Source: Pontiellaceae bacterium (GTDB taxonomy: Bacteria > Verrucomicrobiota > Kiritimatiellia > Kiritimatiellales > Tichowtungiaceae). From it: a stretch of DNA of 5,827 bases. Positions 1-4,984 of the stretch are shown here, in pieces. The notes under the pieces are model-generated. The model made no database searches, was not told the origin of the DNA, and saw nothing but the letters and a program-made list of their open reading frames with translations. The translations under genes were made by a program, and so were the position numbers. The stretch covers positions 1-5,827 of the forward strand of contig JALOTS010000150.1 in assembly GCA_025457785.1 (NCBI GenBank). The letters are read 5' to 3'. Position 1 is the first letter of the stretch, and each line of letters begins with the position of its first letter.

Positions 1-1133
1 ACAGTAATCGATGTAAGTGCGCCACACTGCGAGAGATAAAATCTATAGGAATCCCCATACTCTTGCTGAAGCGGAATATTAGTAACGCTATCTGGAACAA
101 ACAAATCGCTCGTCTTGCCCAGCGGGCACAGAAGCAGAGACGTTTGAGCTTTGTTATACAAAACCCCGTCAAAACTGCTGTAATTAGTACTAAGTGCATC
201 CACTGTAATCGACGTGAGTCCGATGCAATTATAAAAAACTTGAGAAGGATAACGCATGCTGGCACTGGCGGGAATCGTCAGGTTGCCCGTCAATCCGGAA
301 CAATTATAAAACGCACCATTCCCTATGTTGGTGACCCCGGCGGGAATCGTCAGGTTGCCCGTCAACTTGGAACAATTAACACATGCAATGGTTTCGATGC
401 TGGTGACTCCGGCGGGGATCGTCAGGCTGCCCGTCCTGCCTTCCAGACACCGGAGGAGCATGGTTTGTTCTTTGTTATACAAAACCCCGTCCACACTGCT
501 ATAGTTGGTATTGAGGCCATCCACCGTAATGGAGGTCAACGCTGAGCAACCAAAAAACGCATCATAAGACGCATACATATCAAAATATTCATAAAGTCCA
601 ATGTAGGTTACCCCGGCAGGAATCGTCAGGCCGCCCGTTAGCCCGTAACAATTATAAAACGCCTCACAACCAATGCCGGTGAGCGCGACGGGGAGCGTGA
701 GACTGCCTGTTAACCCGGAGCAATTCCGGAACGCGCGATATCCGATGTTTGTAACCCCGGAGGGGATCATCAGGCCGCCCTTCAGCCCTCGGCAATTATC
801 GAACGCATAGTACCCGATGCCGGTGAGCGCGGCGGGAAGCGTGATGCCGGTCAGTCCTGAACAATTAGCAAACGCCTCGTAATCGATATTGGTAAGACCA
901 ACGGGCATCGTGATACCGGTCAGGCTGGTGCGGTTATAAAATGCCCTGTACCCGATACGGGTGACCGGAAGGTCGTTGATGGTGTCTGGAATAACAACGT
1001 CCCCGCCCGAACCGGTGTAGCCGGTTATGGTGATTGTCCCGCTATTGGTGGTGTATAAAAAATCCCCGGCGTTTACCGCCACAGGAAAAACTAAAACAAA
1101 CAACAGACCGGCAAACTTCATATATTTTTTCAT
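1..1133 (-). CDS. Secreted BspA-like leucine-rich repeat (LRR_5) protein, 3' end outside window
   Basis: The minus strand is open from an ATG at 1133 to the window edge: 377 complete codons and no stop. Residues 1-22 form a signal peptide (MKKYMK, hydrophobic core GLLFVLVFPVAV, likely cleavage after VNA), so the product is exported. Residues 27-58 (YTTNSGTITITGYTG, then VVIPDTINDLPVT) are a typical lead-in to BspA/LRR_5 proteins. From residue 59 there are irregular 23-24-residue repeats of the type LTGxLTIPAGVTNIGxxAFYNCSG, with Cys in most units. Two units are replaced by a longer insert, SITVDxLxTNYSSxDGVLYNK (plus-strand coordinates near 471-540 and 150-219), and a third SITV begins at the window edge. 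AAGGAGT lies 7 bases before the start; a second ATG at codon 5 is less well placed. Such proteins are usually surface or secreted binding proteins; the ligand cannot be told. The family call is strong, the function open. Confidence 0.9.
   Translation of the reverse strand, partial: MKKYMKFAGLLFVLVFPVAVNAGDFLYTTNSGTITITGYTGSGGDVVIPDTINDLPVTRIGYRAFYNRTSLTGITMPVGLTNIDYEAFANCSGLTGITLPAALTGIGYYAFDNCRGLKGGLMIPSGVTNIGYRAFRNCSGLTGSLTLPVALTGIGCEAFYNCYGLTGGLTIPAGVTYIGLYEYFDMYASYDAFFGCSALTSITVDGLNTNYSSVDGVLYNKEQTMLLRCLEGRTGSLTIPAGVTSIETIACVNCSKLTGNLTIPAGVTNIGNGAFYNCSGLTGNLTIPASASMRYPSQVFYNCIGLTSITVDALSTNYSSFDGVLYNKAQTSLLLCPLGKTSDLFVPDSVTNIPLQQEYGDSYRFYLSQCGALTSIT
150..642 (-). repeat. Tandem leucine-rich-repeat coding units, near-identical at DNA level
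   Basis: Within the LRR gene, the plus-strand string GGCGGGAATCGTCAGG recurs at 267 and 339, with one-base variants at 411 (GGCGGGGATC) and 615 (GGCAGGAATC). The first three copies are exactly 72 bases apart, i.e. 24 residues. A longer unit around TTGTTATACAAAACCCCGTC recurs at 151 and 472, 321 bases (107 residues) apart. Conservation at synonymous sites points to recent duplication or recombination between repeats. Confidence 0.8.
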
Positions 1134-1140
1134 TGTCAGA

Positions 1141-1147
1141 ACTCCTT
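1141..1147 (-). promoter_or_regulatory. Ribosome binding site of the LRR gene
   Basis: The minus strand reads AAGGAGT, separated by 7 bases from the ATG at 1133. It is a near-complete Shine-Dalgarno sequence and fixes the start of the leucine-rich repeat gene. A hairpin (1168-1199) lies about 20 bases further upstream. Confidence 0.8.
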
Positions 1148-1167
1148 CTTTCCAAAGCAACAGAGCC

Positions 1168-1199
1168 GCCTGTCTGCGTGCGTACACGCACAGGCAGGC
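1168..1199 (-). repeat. Inverted repeat / hairpin in the leader of the LRR gene
   Basis: The arms are GCCTGTC-TGCGTG (1168-1180) and CACGCA-CA-GGCAGGC (1185-1199), around a 4-base loop CGTA. The inner 6 base pairs are perfect. After a 2-base bulge, 7 more pairs form, one of them a G-T type pair. There is no T-run on either side, so this is not an ordinary terminator. It sits between the divergent LRR gene and rubredoxin gene, close to the LRR gene's ribosome binding site, and might act as a leader stem or a protein-binding site. Confidence 0.6.
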
Positions 1200-1247
1200 A
1201 ACCAAATTGTCTGAGTGCCGAGGAATACCCCGCTGCGCCTCGTCGAG

Positions 1248-1270
1248 ACGGCCCCTGCCGAGCTGCCTTG
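1248..1270. repeat. Dispersed intergenic repeat, copy 1
   Basis: A 23-base string starting ACGGCCCCTG and ending CTGCCTTG matches 3158-3180 at 22 of 23 positions (G at 1262, A at 3172). It contains the small palindrome CGGC-CCCT-GCCG (1249-1260). Looser similarity continues to the right (TATTCGTTATTGG here, CATTCAGTTTTTCATTATGGG at the other copy, allowing a gap). Both copies are non-coding and in the same orientation. It resembles a REP-type element; family and function are unknown. Confidence 0.65.
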
Positions 1271-1388
1271 TTATTCGTTATTGGTTTCTTCCCCTTTCCC
1301 CCGGCTTCCGGCAAGCAAATAGTTTGAAAAAAGGGGTGTAACCCAGCGTCATTCTGTTTTTTCAGTAAGTCGCCGATCCGTATTTTAT

Positions 1389-1417
1389 TCGACAGCGGAA
1401 ACGCTTTCCGATAAGGT
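1389..1417 (+). promoter_or_regulatory. Possible promoter of the rubredoxin gene with an overlapping inverted repeat
   Basis: TCGACA at 1389-1394 (5 of 6 bases of the -35 consensus) lies 17 bases before TAAGGT at 1412-1417 (a poor -10 match). The spacer contains a perfect inverted repeat, CGGAAA-CGC-TTTCCG (1396-1410), a good position for a repressor site. A transcript from here would have a leader of about 30 bases before the ATG at 1455. The weak -10 keeps this tentative. Confidence 0.35.
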
Positions 1418-1454
1418 CCAGTCCGTTTAGTACCCTTAAAGAAGAGGATCTTTT

Positions 1455-1613
1455 ATGAAAAAATACACCTGCACCCCTTGCGGCTACACCTACGACCCCG
1501 CCGTCGGCGATCCCGACAACGGAGTTGCTGCCGGAACAGCCTTCGAGGACCTTCCCGAAGATTGGGTTTGTCCCGAATGCGGCGCGGCGAAGGAATACTT
1601 CGAAGAAGCTTAG
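1455..1613 (+). CDS. Rubredoxin (52 aa)
   Basis: This small soluble iron-sulfur electron carrier holds one iron between four cysteines: Cys6 and Cys9 (CTPCGY) and Cys39 and Cys42 (CPECGA). The middle is canonical: YDPAVGDPDNGV at residues 13-24, FEDLPEDWVCP at 30-40, and a C-terminal AAKEYFEEA. At 52 residues it is a complete class I rubredoxin (family range about 52-54). AAGAGGA ends 6 bases before the ATG, and an intrinsic terminator follows 12 bases after the TAG stop, so it is probably transcribed alone. It is the obvious electron donor for the rubrerythrin at 3265-3843, and it resembles the C-terminal rubredoxin domain that the flavin reductase-like protein at 3850-4380 lacks. The identification is firm; its partners are inferred. 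Confidence 0.95.
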   Translation: MKKYTCTPCGYTYDPAVGDPDNGVAAGTAFEDLPEDWVCPECGAAKEYFEEA

Positions 1614-1625
1614 CCGTTAAACGGG

Positions 1626-1659
1626 AACGGCCTCTGCAAAATTGCAGGGGCCGTTTTTT
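1626..1659 (+). terminator. Intrinsic terminator of the rubredoxin gene
   Basis: A 12-base-pair stem AACGGCCTCTGC / GCAGGGGCCGTT (1626-1637 and 1644-1655, one G-U pair) closes a 6-base loop AAAATT. A T-run follows at 1654-1659. It lies just after the rubredoxin stop, and its form is textbook Rho-independent. The right arm, read on the other strand, is ACGGCCCCTGC, the same 11 bases that open the dispersed repeats at 1248 and 3158. Confidence 0.9.
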
Positions 1660-1875
1660 CAAACATGAAAAAAGTGTTCTGCCTTCAGCATATCCGCGTG
1701 ACAATGTTTTTGATTTTCGTTCGCAATAGAGGCATTCTCCCCTGCGTTGCGGGTTGGAGCGGTTAAATGCGCGGACTTAAATGGAATAACGGATGACCCT
1801 GCGGGTTAACCGTTGCAAACAGGAAAAGTTCAGCGAACCTCGCAACGAATTTAAAAACAGCATCTTAAGTAAATT

Positions 1876-1952
1876 ACCCCGGTAGCTCAGCTGGATAGAG
1901 CATCGGATTTCTAATCCGACGGTCACAGGTTCGAACCCTGTCCGGGGTACCA
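1876..1952 (+). tRNA. tRNA-Arg (anticodon UCU)
   Basis: A full cloverleaf can be drawn. The acceptor ACCCCGG (1876-1882) pairs with CCGGGGT (1942-1948), then discriminator A and an encoded CCA (1950-1952). The D-arm is GCTC/GAGC, the anticodon arm TCGGA-TTTCTAA-TCCGA, and the T-arm ACAGG-TTCGAAC-CCTGT. The loop gives anticodon TCT, which reads AGA (Arg). It lies 50 bases upstream of alanine racemase on the same strand. I see no convincing promoter; TTCAGC (1829) with TAAAAA (1852) at 17-base spacing is the best but weak candidate. Confidence 0.95.
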
Positions 1953-2002
1953 TTCTAAATGATGAAAACAAAACAGCATGCAAGACGAGGGAGTATTTTA
2001 AA

Positions 2003-3097
2003 GTGAATCATTCATGGGTGGAAATTGATTTAAACCGGTTACGGCAGAACGTGCGCGCATTGCGCACAGCCATTCCGGAAAAAACCGCCGTCATGCTGGT
2101 TGTCAAGGCGGATGCCTATGGCCACGGTTTGATTCCGATTGCAAAAGCGGCATCCGCAGAGGGAATTAACTGGTTTGCGGTTGCGTTTCTTGACGAGGCG
2201 CTCAAAATCCGCGAAGCATTGCCGGATGTGAATATTCTGGTTCTGGGGCTGGTATTGCCGGAACATGTGAATCTGCTGCTCGAAAAAAGAATTTTTCCGG
2301 TGGTGACCTGTCTCGAACACGGATTGTCAATGGGTGCCGCCGCACAGGCTCTCGGCAAAAAACTTCCGGTTCACCTGAAAGTGGATACCGGAATGGGCCG
2401 TCTCGGCGTACAGTGGAACGAAGTTTCAGAAACAGTCAAAAAACTGGATGAAGCGGGCGGGCTGGAGTGGGCGGGCGTGTGCAGTCATTTCGCGCGTGTG
2501 GAACCCGACGCGCCGGATCATGCCTCGGTGCAGGCCGTTCGGTTTCAGGCGGCGCAAAACGCTCTGCCTTCCCATGTGTTCCGGCACATTTCCAGCAGCC
2601 GTGCCGCGCTGTATTATCCGGAATGGGATTTTAGCGGGGTCCGGCAGGGAATCGTACTGTACGGGTACGGCGCGACCGATCCAAAGGGCCGGTTTCAAAC
2701 CTCCCCGATTCTTCAATGGAAGACGCGGGTGGTGCAGGTTAAAAAAGTTCCTGCCGATTATGCCGTCGGTTACTACGGAACCTATCGCACGGAATACCCC
2801 ACACAGATTGCCACATTGGCCGTCGGTTATGCGGACGGATATAACCGTGCGCTGAGTAATCGCGGCGATGTGCTGATCGGGGGGCGGCGTTGCGCCGTGG
2901 TCGGTCGTGTCAGCATGAACTGGATCGCGGCGGATGCCGGCCCGGACTCCGGTGTCAAGGTCGGAGATGAGGCGGTTCTGATCGGAAAACAGGGCGAAGA
3001 AGCGATTTGGGCCGACGAACTGTCTAAAATCTGCCGGACTATCCCCTATGAAATTCTGACCAGCATCCATGCGGCCCTCGAACGCCGATATATCTGA
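2003..3097 (+). CDS. alr: Alanine racemase
   Basis: This PLP enzyme interconverts L- and D-alanine in the cytoplasm, supplying D-alanine for peptidoglycan. The N-terminal TIM barrel opens with WVEIDLNRLRQN. PLP binds Lys35 in VVKADAYGHG (33-42). DTGMGRLG (128-135) and VRQGIVLYG (213-221) carry the conserved arginines. The C-terminal beta domain has GYYGTY (256-261), where Tyr257 fits the catalytic tyrosine; VGYADGYNR (274-282); GRVSMNW (301-307); and YEIL near the end. At 364 residues it has normal length. The start is a GTG: AGGGAG ends 9 bases before it, and the nearby ATG at 2014 is out of frame. GRVSMNW has Asn where many homologues have Asp (SMDQ). It may share a transcript with the upstream tRNA-Arg. 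It meets the minus-strand rubrerythrin gene tail to tail. Whether the role is biosynthetic or catabolic is not visible; with no catabolic partner next to it, biosynthetic is likelier. Confidence 0.95.
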   Translation: MNHSWVEIDLNRLRQNVRALRTAIPEKTAVMLVVKADAYGHGLIPIAKAASAEGINWFAVAFLDEALKIREALPDVNILVLGLVLPEHVNLLLEKRIFPVVTCLEHGLSMGAAAQALGKKLPVHLKVDTGMGRLGVQWNEVSETVKKLDEAGGLEWAGVCSHFARVEPDAPDHASVQAVRFQAAQNALPSHVFRHISSSRAALYYPEWDFSGVRQGIVLYGYGATDPKGRFQTSPILQWKTRVVQVKKVPADYAVGYYGTYRTEYPTQIATLAVGYADGYNRALSNRGDVLIGGRRCAVVGRVSMNWIAADAGPDSGVKVGDEAVLIGKQGEEAIWADELSKICRTIPYEILTSIHAALERRYI

Positions 3098-3157
3098 GTC
3101 AGCGGAGCCGCAACCGGCGTTTGAGCATGACAGGACGACCTCTCCCGCTCATTCTGC

Positions 3158-3180
3158 ACGGCCCCTGCCGAACTGCCTTG
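3158..3180. repeat. Dispersed intergenic repeat, copy 2
   Basis: Differs from 1248-1270 by one base and lies in the same orientation, in the non-coding space after alanine racemase. The similarity is looser on both sides (for example CTCATTCTGC before it, against CTCGTCGAG in copy 1). The embedded CGGC-CCCT-GCCG palindrome is conserved in both. Confidence 0.65.
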
Positions 3181-3211
3181 CATTCAGTTTTTCATTATGG
3201 GCTGCTGGATA

Positions 3212-3236
3212 CTCCCATACGCCCGCGCTCCCATAC
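3212..3236. repeat. Short direct repeat CTCCCATAC x2
   Basis: CTCCCATAC occurs at 3212-3220 and 3228-3236, 16 bases apart, in non-coding DNA between the converging alanine racemase and rubrerythrin genes. A GC-rich palindrome follows at 3245-3264. It may be a remnant of a longer short-period repeat. Confidence 0.5.
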
Positions 3237-3244
3237 CCGTCTTA

Positions 3245-3282
3245 GGGCGGCGGAACCGCCGACCTTAATAGTTTTCTTTTTT
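3245..3282 (+). terminator. GC-rich palindrome with T-rich tail, possible terminator of alr
   Basis: CGGCGG (3248-3253) and CCGCCG (3256-3261) form a stem around AA; in practice 5 pairs with a 4-base loop. A G/A mismatch and a GG/CC pair extend it to 3245-3264. On the plus strand a T-rich stretch (3272-3282) follows after 7 bases, which is further than usual. On the minus strand the palindrome lies directly after the rubrerythrin stop but has no T-run. It could serve either convergent gene, or be a REP-type palindrome. Confidence 0.45.
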
Positions 3283-3843
3283 CACTTCAAAATACGCCTG
3301 AGGATGAAGACAGGCCGGACATTTAACCGGAGCTTTTTTCCCTTTGTGGATATACCCGCAGTTGCGGCACATCCAGTACACTTCACCCTCTTTTTCGAAC
3401 ACCATCCCCTTTTCGAGATTTTCGAGCAGTTTAAGGTATCGCTTTTCATGTTCGTATTCGACTTTTGAAATCTGGGAGAAGGCCGCCGCCGCTTCCGGAA
3501 AACCCTCTTCGCTTGCGACCTTGGCGAAGGCCGGATAAAGCTCCGTCCATTCTTCATTTTCGCCCGCCGCCGCCATTTTCAGATTTTCTGCGGTGCTCCG
3601 TGTGATTCCCGCAGGATAAGCCGCCGTGATTTCAACTGCTCCGCCCTCCAGAAAATTGAAAAACCGCTTGGCATGCTGTTTTTCCTGACCTGCGGTTTCT
3701 TCAAAAATCGCCGCGATCTGCTCAAGCCCCTCTTTTTTTGCCGCGCTGGCGGCAAATTCATACCGATTGCGGGCCTGACTTTCCCCGGCAAAGGCCTTGA
3801 GAAGATTCTGTTCTGTTTTTGTTCCCTTCAGTAATGTCATCAT
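3265..3843 (-). CDS. rbr: Rubrerythrin
   Basis: This cytoplasmic non-haem iron peroxidase reduces H2O2 with electrons from rubredoxin, protecting anaerobes. The N-terminal four-helix diiron domain (about 8-145) has Glu21 in AGESQARNRYEF, Glu54 and His57 in GQEKQHAKRFF, Glu95 and Glu98 in ENEEWTE, and Glu129 in KVEYEHEKRY. The C-terminal rubredoxin-like domain has Cys159/Cys162 (CRNCGY) and Cys175/Cys178 (CPAC). At 192 residues it matches classical rubrerythrin length (about 191). Two adjacent ATGs (3843 and 3840) are possible starts. AGGAG lies 3 bases from the first and 6 from the second, so the one at 3840 is better spaced, a one-residue difference. It is the second gene of an operon with the flavin reductase-like gene, whose stop overlaps its ribosome binding site. 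All metal ligands appear present. Confidence 0.95.
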   Translation of the reverse strand: MMTLLKGTKTEQNLLKAFAGESQARNRYEFAASAAKKEGLEQIAAIFEETAGQEKQHAKRFFNFLEGGAVEITAAYPAGITRSTAENLKMAAAGENEEWTELYPAFAKVASEEGFPEAAAAFSQISKVEYEHEKRYLKLLENLEKGMVFEKEGEVYWMCRNCGYIHKGKKAPVKCPACLHPQAYFEVKKENY

Positions 3844-3846
3844 TTT

Positions 3847-3852
3847 CTCCTA
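3847..3852 (-). promoter_or_regulatory. Rubrerythrin ribosome binding site overlapping the upstream stop codon
   Basis: The minus strand reads TAGGAG. The TAG (3852-3850) ends the flavin reductase-like gene, and AGGAG (3851-3847) is the Shine-Dalgarno sequence of rubrerythrin. The overlap implies translational coupling of the two genes. Confidence 0.8.
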
Positions 3853-4380
3853 TGGTTGTTTCAAGTGAGCTTTTCCGGTATAGGTCGGCGCGTTCTTCGG
3901 CGCAATCCCTTTCAATACCTTGTGATAATACCGGTAGGTAATCTCTTTTGCGCTGGGATCGGTAATCTTCCCGTTCTCCACCTCTCCGACAAAAAGGGTG
4001 TGCGTTCCTGCGTCAAATGCGTTGGTTACGCGGCATTCCAAAACGGTCATCCCCTTTTCAGGAAGAATCGGAACGCCGGTTTTCTCCCCTTTTTCCCAGC
4101 GGATTCCTTCAAATTTATCGACCGTCCGCCCGCTCTTGAAACCAAACAAACGAATCAATGCCGGATCCACCGATTCAGACAAAACCGTAAGACCGAATGC
4201 TCCGCAGGATTTGATTTTATCGTGGGTGAAATTATCCCGGCTGCAGCTCACCGCGATTTTGACAGGCGATGCAGTGACCTGAAACGCCACGTTGACGATA
4301 CATCCGAACGGTATGCCGTTTTCACATGCAGTCAAAATGTAAAGGCCGTAACTCAATGTCCCTTCAGGAAACCGTTCCAT
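3850..4380 (-). CDS. Flavin reductase-like FMN-binding protein (flavoredoxin / Hrb N-terminal domain type)
   Basis: This 176-residue protein has the split-barrel FMN-binding fold of flavin reductases, best matched to the N-terminal domain of high-molecular-weight rubredoxin (Hrb) of acetogens. Visible hallmarks are LSYGLYILTA (9-18), NVAFQVTASP (30-39), the characteristic LFGFKSGRTVDKFEG (78-92), GTHTLFVGEV (125-134) and YRYYHKVLKG (149-158). The final APKNAPTYTGK is the linker that in Hrb leads to a rubredoxin domain; here the protein stops six residues later. Likely role: NAD(P)H- or protein-dependent FMN reduction feeding rubredoxin, rubrerythrin or a flavodiiron protein. An ATG at 4425 would add 15 residues, but GGAGG lies 4 bases before the ATG at 4380, which also matches family N-termini. 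It is the first gene of an operon with rubrerythrin (6-base gap). The family is secure; the physiological donor and acceptor are inferred. Confidence 0.88.
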   Translation of the reverse strand: MERFPEGTLSYGLYILTACENGIPFGCIVNVAFQVTASPVKIAVSCSRDNFTHDKIKSCGAFGLTVLSESVDPALIRLFGFKSGRTVDKFEGIRWEKGEKTGVPILPEKGMTVLECRVTNAFDAGTHTLFVGEVENGKITDPSAKEITYRYYHKVLKGIAPKNAPTYTGKAHLKQP

Positions 4381-4403
4381 AAAACCTCCAGACGGATCGG
4401 AAG

Positions 4404-4430
4404 CGTATAAAAGAAAAAAAAACAATTCAA
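4404..4430 (-). promoter_or_regulatory. Possible promoter of the flavin reductase-rubrerythrin operon
   Basis: On the minus strand TTGAAT (4430-4425) is followed after 15 bases, mostly T, by TATACG (4409-4404), each matching 4 of 6 consensus bases. The spacer is short. It lies directly after the terminator of the upstream small gene and about 24 bases before the start codon, so an operon promoter is expected here. Confidence 0.4.
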
Positions 4431-4445
4431 GGGCGAAGCACCGCT

Positions 4446-4497
4446 AAAAAAACAAACCAACCTTGAACGTGTGCCGCATTCAGGCACACGAACAAGG
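4446..4497 (-). terminator. Intrinsic terminator of the small ribbon-helix-helix gene
   Basis: On the minus strand CCTTGTTCGTGTGCC (4497-4483) pairs with GGCACACGTTCAAGG (4475-4461), 13 of 15 pairs with two T-T mismatches, around a 7-base loop. A T-rich tail follows, with a 7-base T-run at 4452-4446 about 8 bases after the stem. It lies about 50 bases after the stop at 4548 and separates that gene from the operon at 3265-4380. Confidence 0.7.
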
Positions 4498-4547
4498 TCA
4501 GATTCCTCATCGACGGGCAAAACCGAAGGTTCTGAACCGCAACGGGA

Positions 4548-4727
4548 TTACTTTTCGCCCAGCGTCAGCTTTTTGCCGGAATCGATCCACTGCTGAAGAA
4601 CGATCTTGCAGTAGTTGCTTTTGGAAAGGTGCATGGAGTTCGCACGCTTTTCCAGCTCGTTCGCCATTTTTTCACACATATTGATCCCGATGGTCTTGGT
4701 GCCTTTTCCAATTGGATTCGTTGCCAT
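4548..4727 (-). CDS. Small ribbon-helix-helix-like protein (59 aa)
   Basis: The protein starts MATNPIGKGTKTIGINM and continues as two amphipathic helices: EKMANELEKRANSMH (about 19-33) and, after LS, KSNYCKIVLQQWIDSG (about 36-51). A short strand (TKTIGINM) followed by two helices is the layout of Arc/MetJ/CopG ribbon-helix-helix DNA-binding proteins, which act as dimers and often control their own promoter. The frame stays open upstream to an ATG at 4865, but AAGGAG (4739-4734) sits 6 bases from the ATG at 4727. An ATG at 4733 directly abuts it, so 4727 is the sensible start. It stands alone between tRNA-Pro and its own terminator. No toxin gene adjoins it, so an antitoxin role is not supported. 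The fold is inferred from pattern only, without a database match. Confidence 0.7.
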   Translation of the reverse strand: MATNPIGKGTKTIGINMCEKMANELEKRANSMHLSKSNYCKIVLQQWIDSGKKLTLGEK

Positions 4728-4733
4728 ACTCAT

Positions 4734-4739
4734 CTCCTT
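4734..4739 (-). promoter_or_regulatory. Ribosome binding site that fixes the start of the small ribbon-helix-helix gene
   Basis: The minus strand reads AAGGAG-ATGAGT-ATG. The first ATG touches the Shine-Dalgarno sequence and cannot be used well. The second, at 4727, has 6-base spacing. This rejects longer versions of the gene that would start at 4865 or 4733. Confidence 0.75.
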
Positions 4740-4767
4740 CTTTATTTTTACCTGCATTAACGCGCCG

Positions 4768-4818
4768 CGAACCGGTATCTGCTGTTTTCTGAAACACCCC
4801 GACCGGAAGCCGAACCGG
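4768..4818. repeat. CGAACCGG direct repeat upstream of the small ribbon-helix-helix gene
   Basis: CGAACCGG occurs at 4768-4775 and 4811-4818, 43 bases apart (about four helical turns), 40 to 90 bases upstream of the start codon. The second copy overlaps a small palindrome AGCCG-AAC-CGGCT (4808-4820). It could be an operator for the encoded ribbon-helix-helix protein, but the motif is short and may be chance. Confidence 0.3.
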
Positions 4819-4888
4819 CTGTCCATGCCGTATAATTCAGATAAACCAATCCCTTTTCGCAGCACCCAACGATTAAATCATCCGGATT

Positions 4889-4965
<77 letters not shown>

Positions 4966-4984
4966 ACAACGACTAAAGCGCGAG

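Larger units (their letters stand above)
1134..1454. other. Divergent intergenic region between the LRR and rubredoxin genes
   Basis: This 321-base stretch has no gene I can support. It contains the LRR gene's ribosome binding site and leader hairpin (1141-1199), a dispersed repeat copy (1248-1270), a small GGGT-GTA-ACCC palindrome near 1335, and the possible rubredoxin promoter (1389-1417). Frames that are open here on both strands overlap one another and lack family features or good ribosome binding sites. No promoter for the leftward gene could be assigned. Confidence 0.6.

Noticed and set aside
63..545. Open frame of 160 codons on the plus strand
   Set aside because: It lies fully inside the LRR gene on the opposite strand. 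Its repeats (GGNRQVARQ) are only the antisense of the leucine-rich units, and it has no ribosome binding site.
1181..1215. Resemblance of CACGCACAGGCAGGCAACC to the core of a cyclic-di-GMP riboswitch
   Set aside because: The match is partial. The GGGCAAACC core and the downstream tetraloop-receptor elements are missing, and the bases are better explained as one arm of the hairpin.
1027..1341. Three overlapping open frames (both strands) across the LRR gene start and the intergenic region
   Set aside because: They overlap each other and the signal-peptide region of the LRR gene, show no family features, and cover repeat and hairpin DNA.
1453..1729. Arg-rich open frames on both strands over the rubredoxin gene
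   Set aside because: Low-complexity basic shadows of the rubredoxin gene, which has all four cysteines in the correct frame.
1777..1983. 68-codon minus-strand frame with RTGFEPVTVGLEIRCS
   Set aside because: This is the well-known artefact of translating the antisense of a tRNA, here tRNA-Arg.
3121..3468. 115-codon plus-strand frame after alr
   Set aside because: It spans repeat DNA and the antisense of the rubrerythrin C-terminus; no ribosome binding site and no family pattern.
3856..4410. 184-codon plus-strand frame opposite the flavin reductase-like gene
   Set aside because: The minus-strand frame has clear family motifs and a ribosome binding site; this one is its antisense shadow.
4821..4840. 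Perfect TATAAT at 4831-4836 on the plus strand
   Set aside because: No -35 box at proper spacing and no plus-strand gene downstream, so probably chance.
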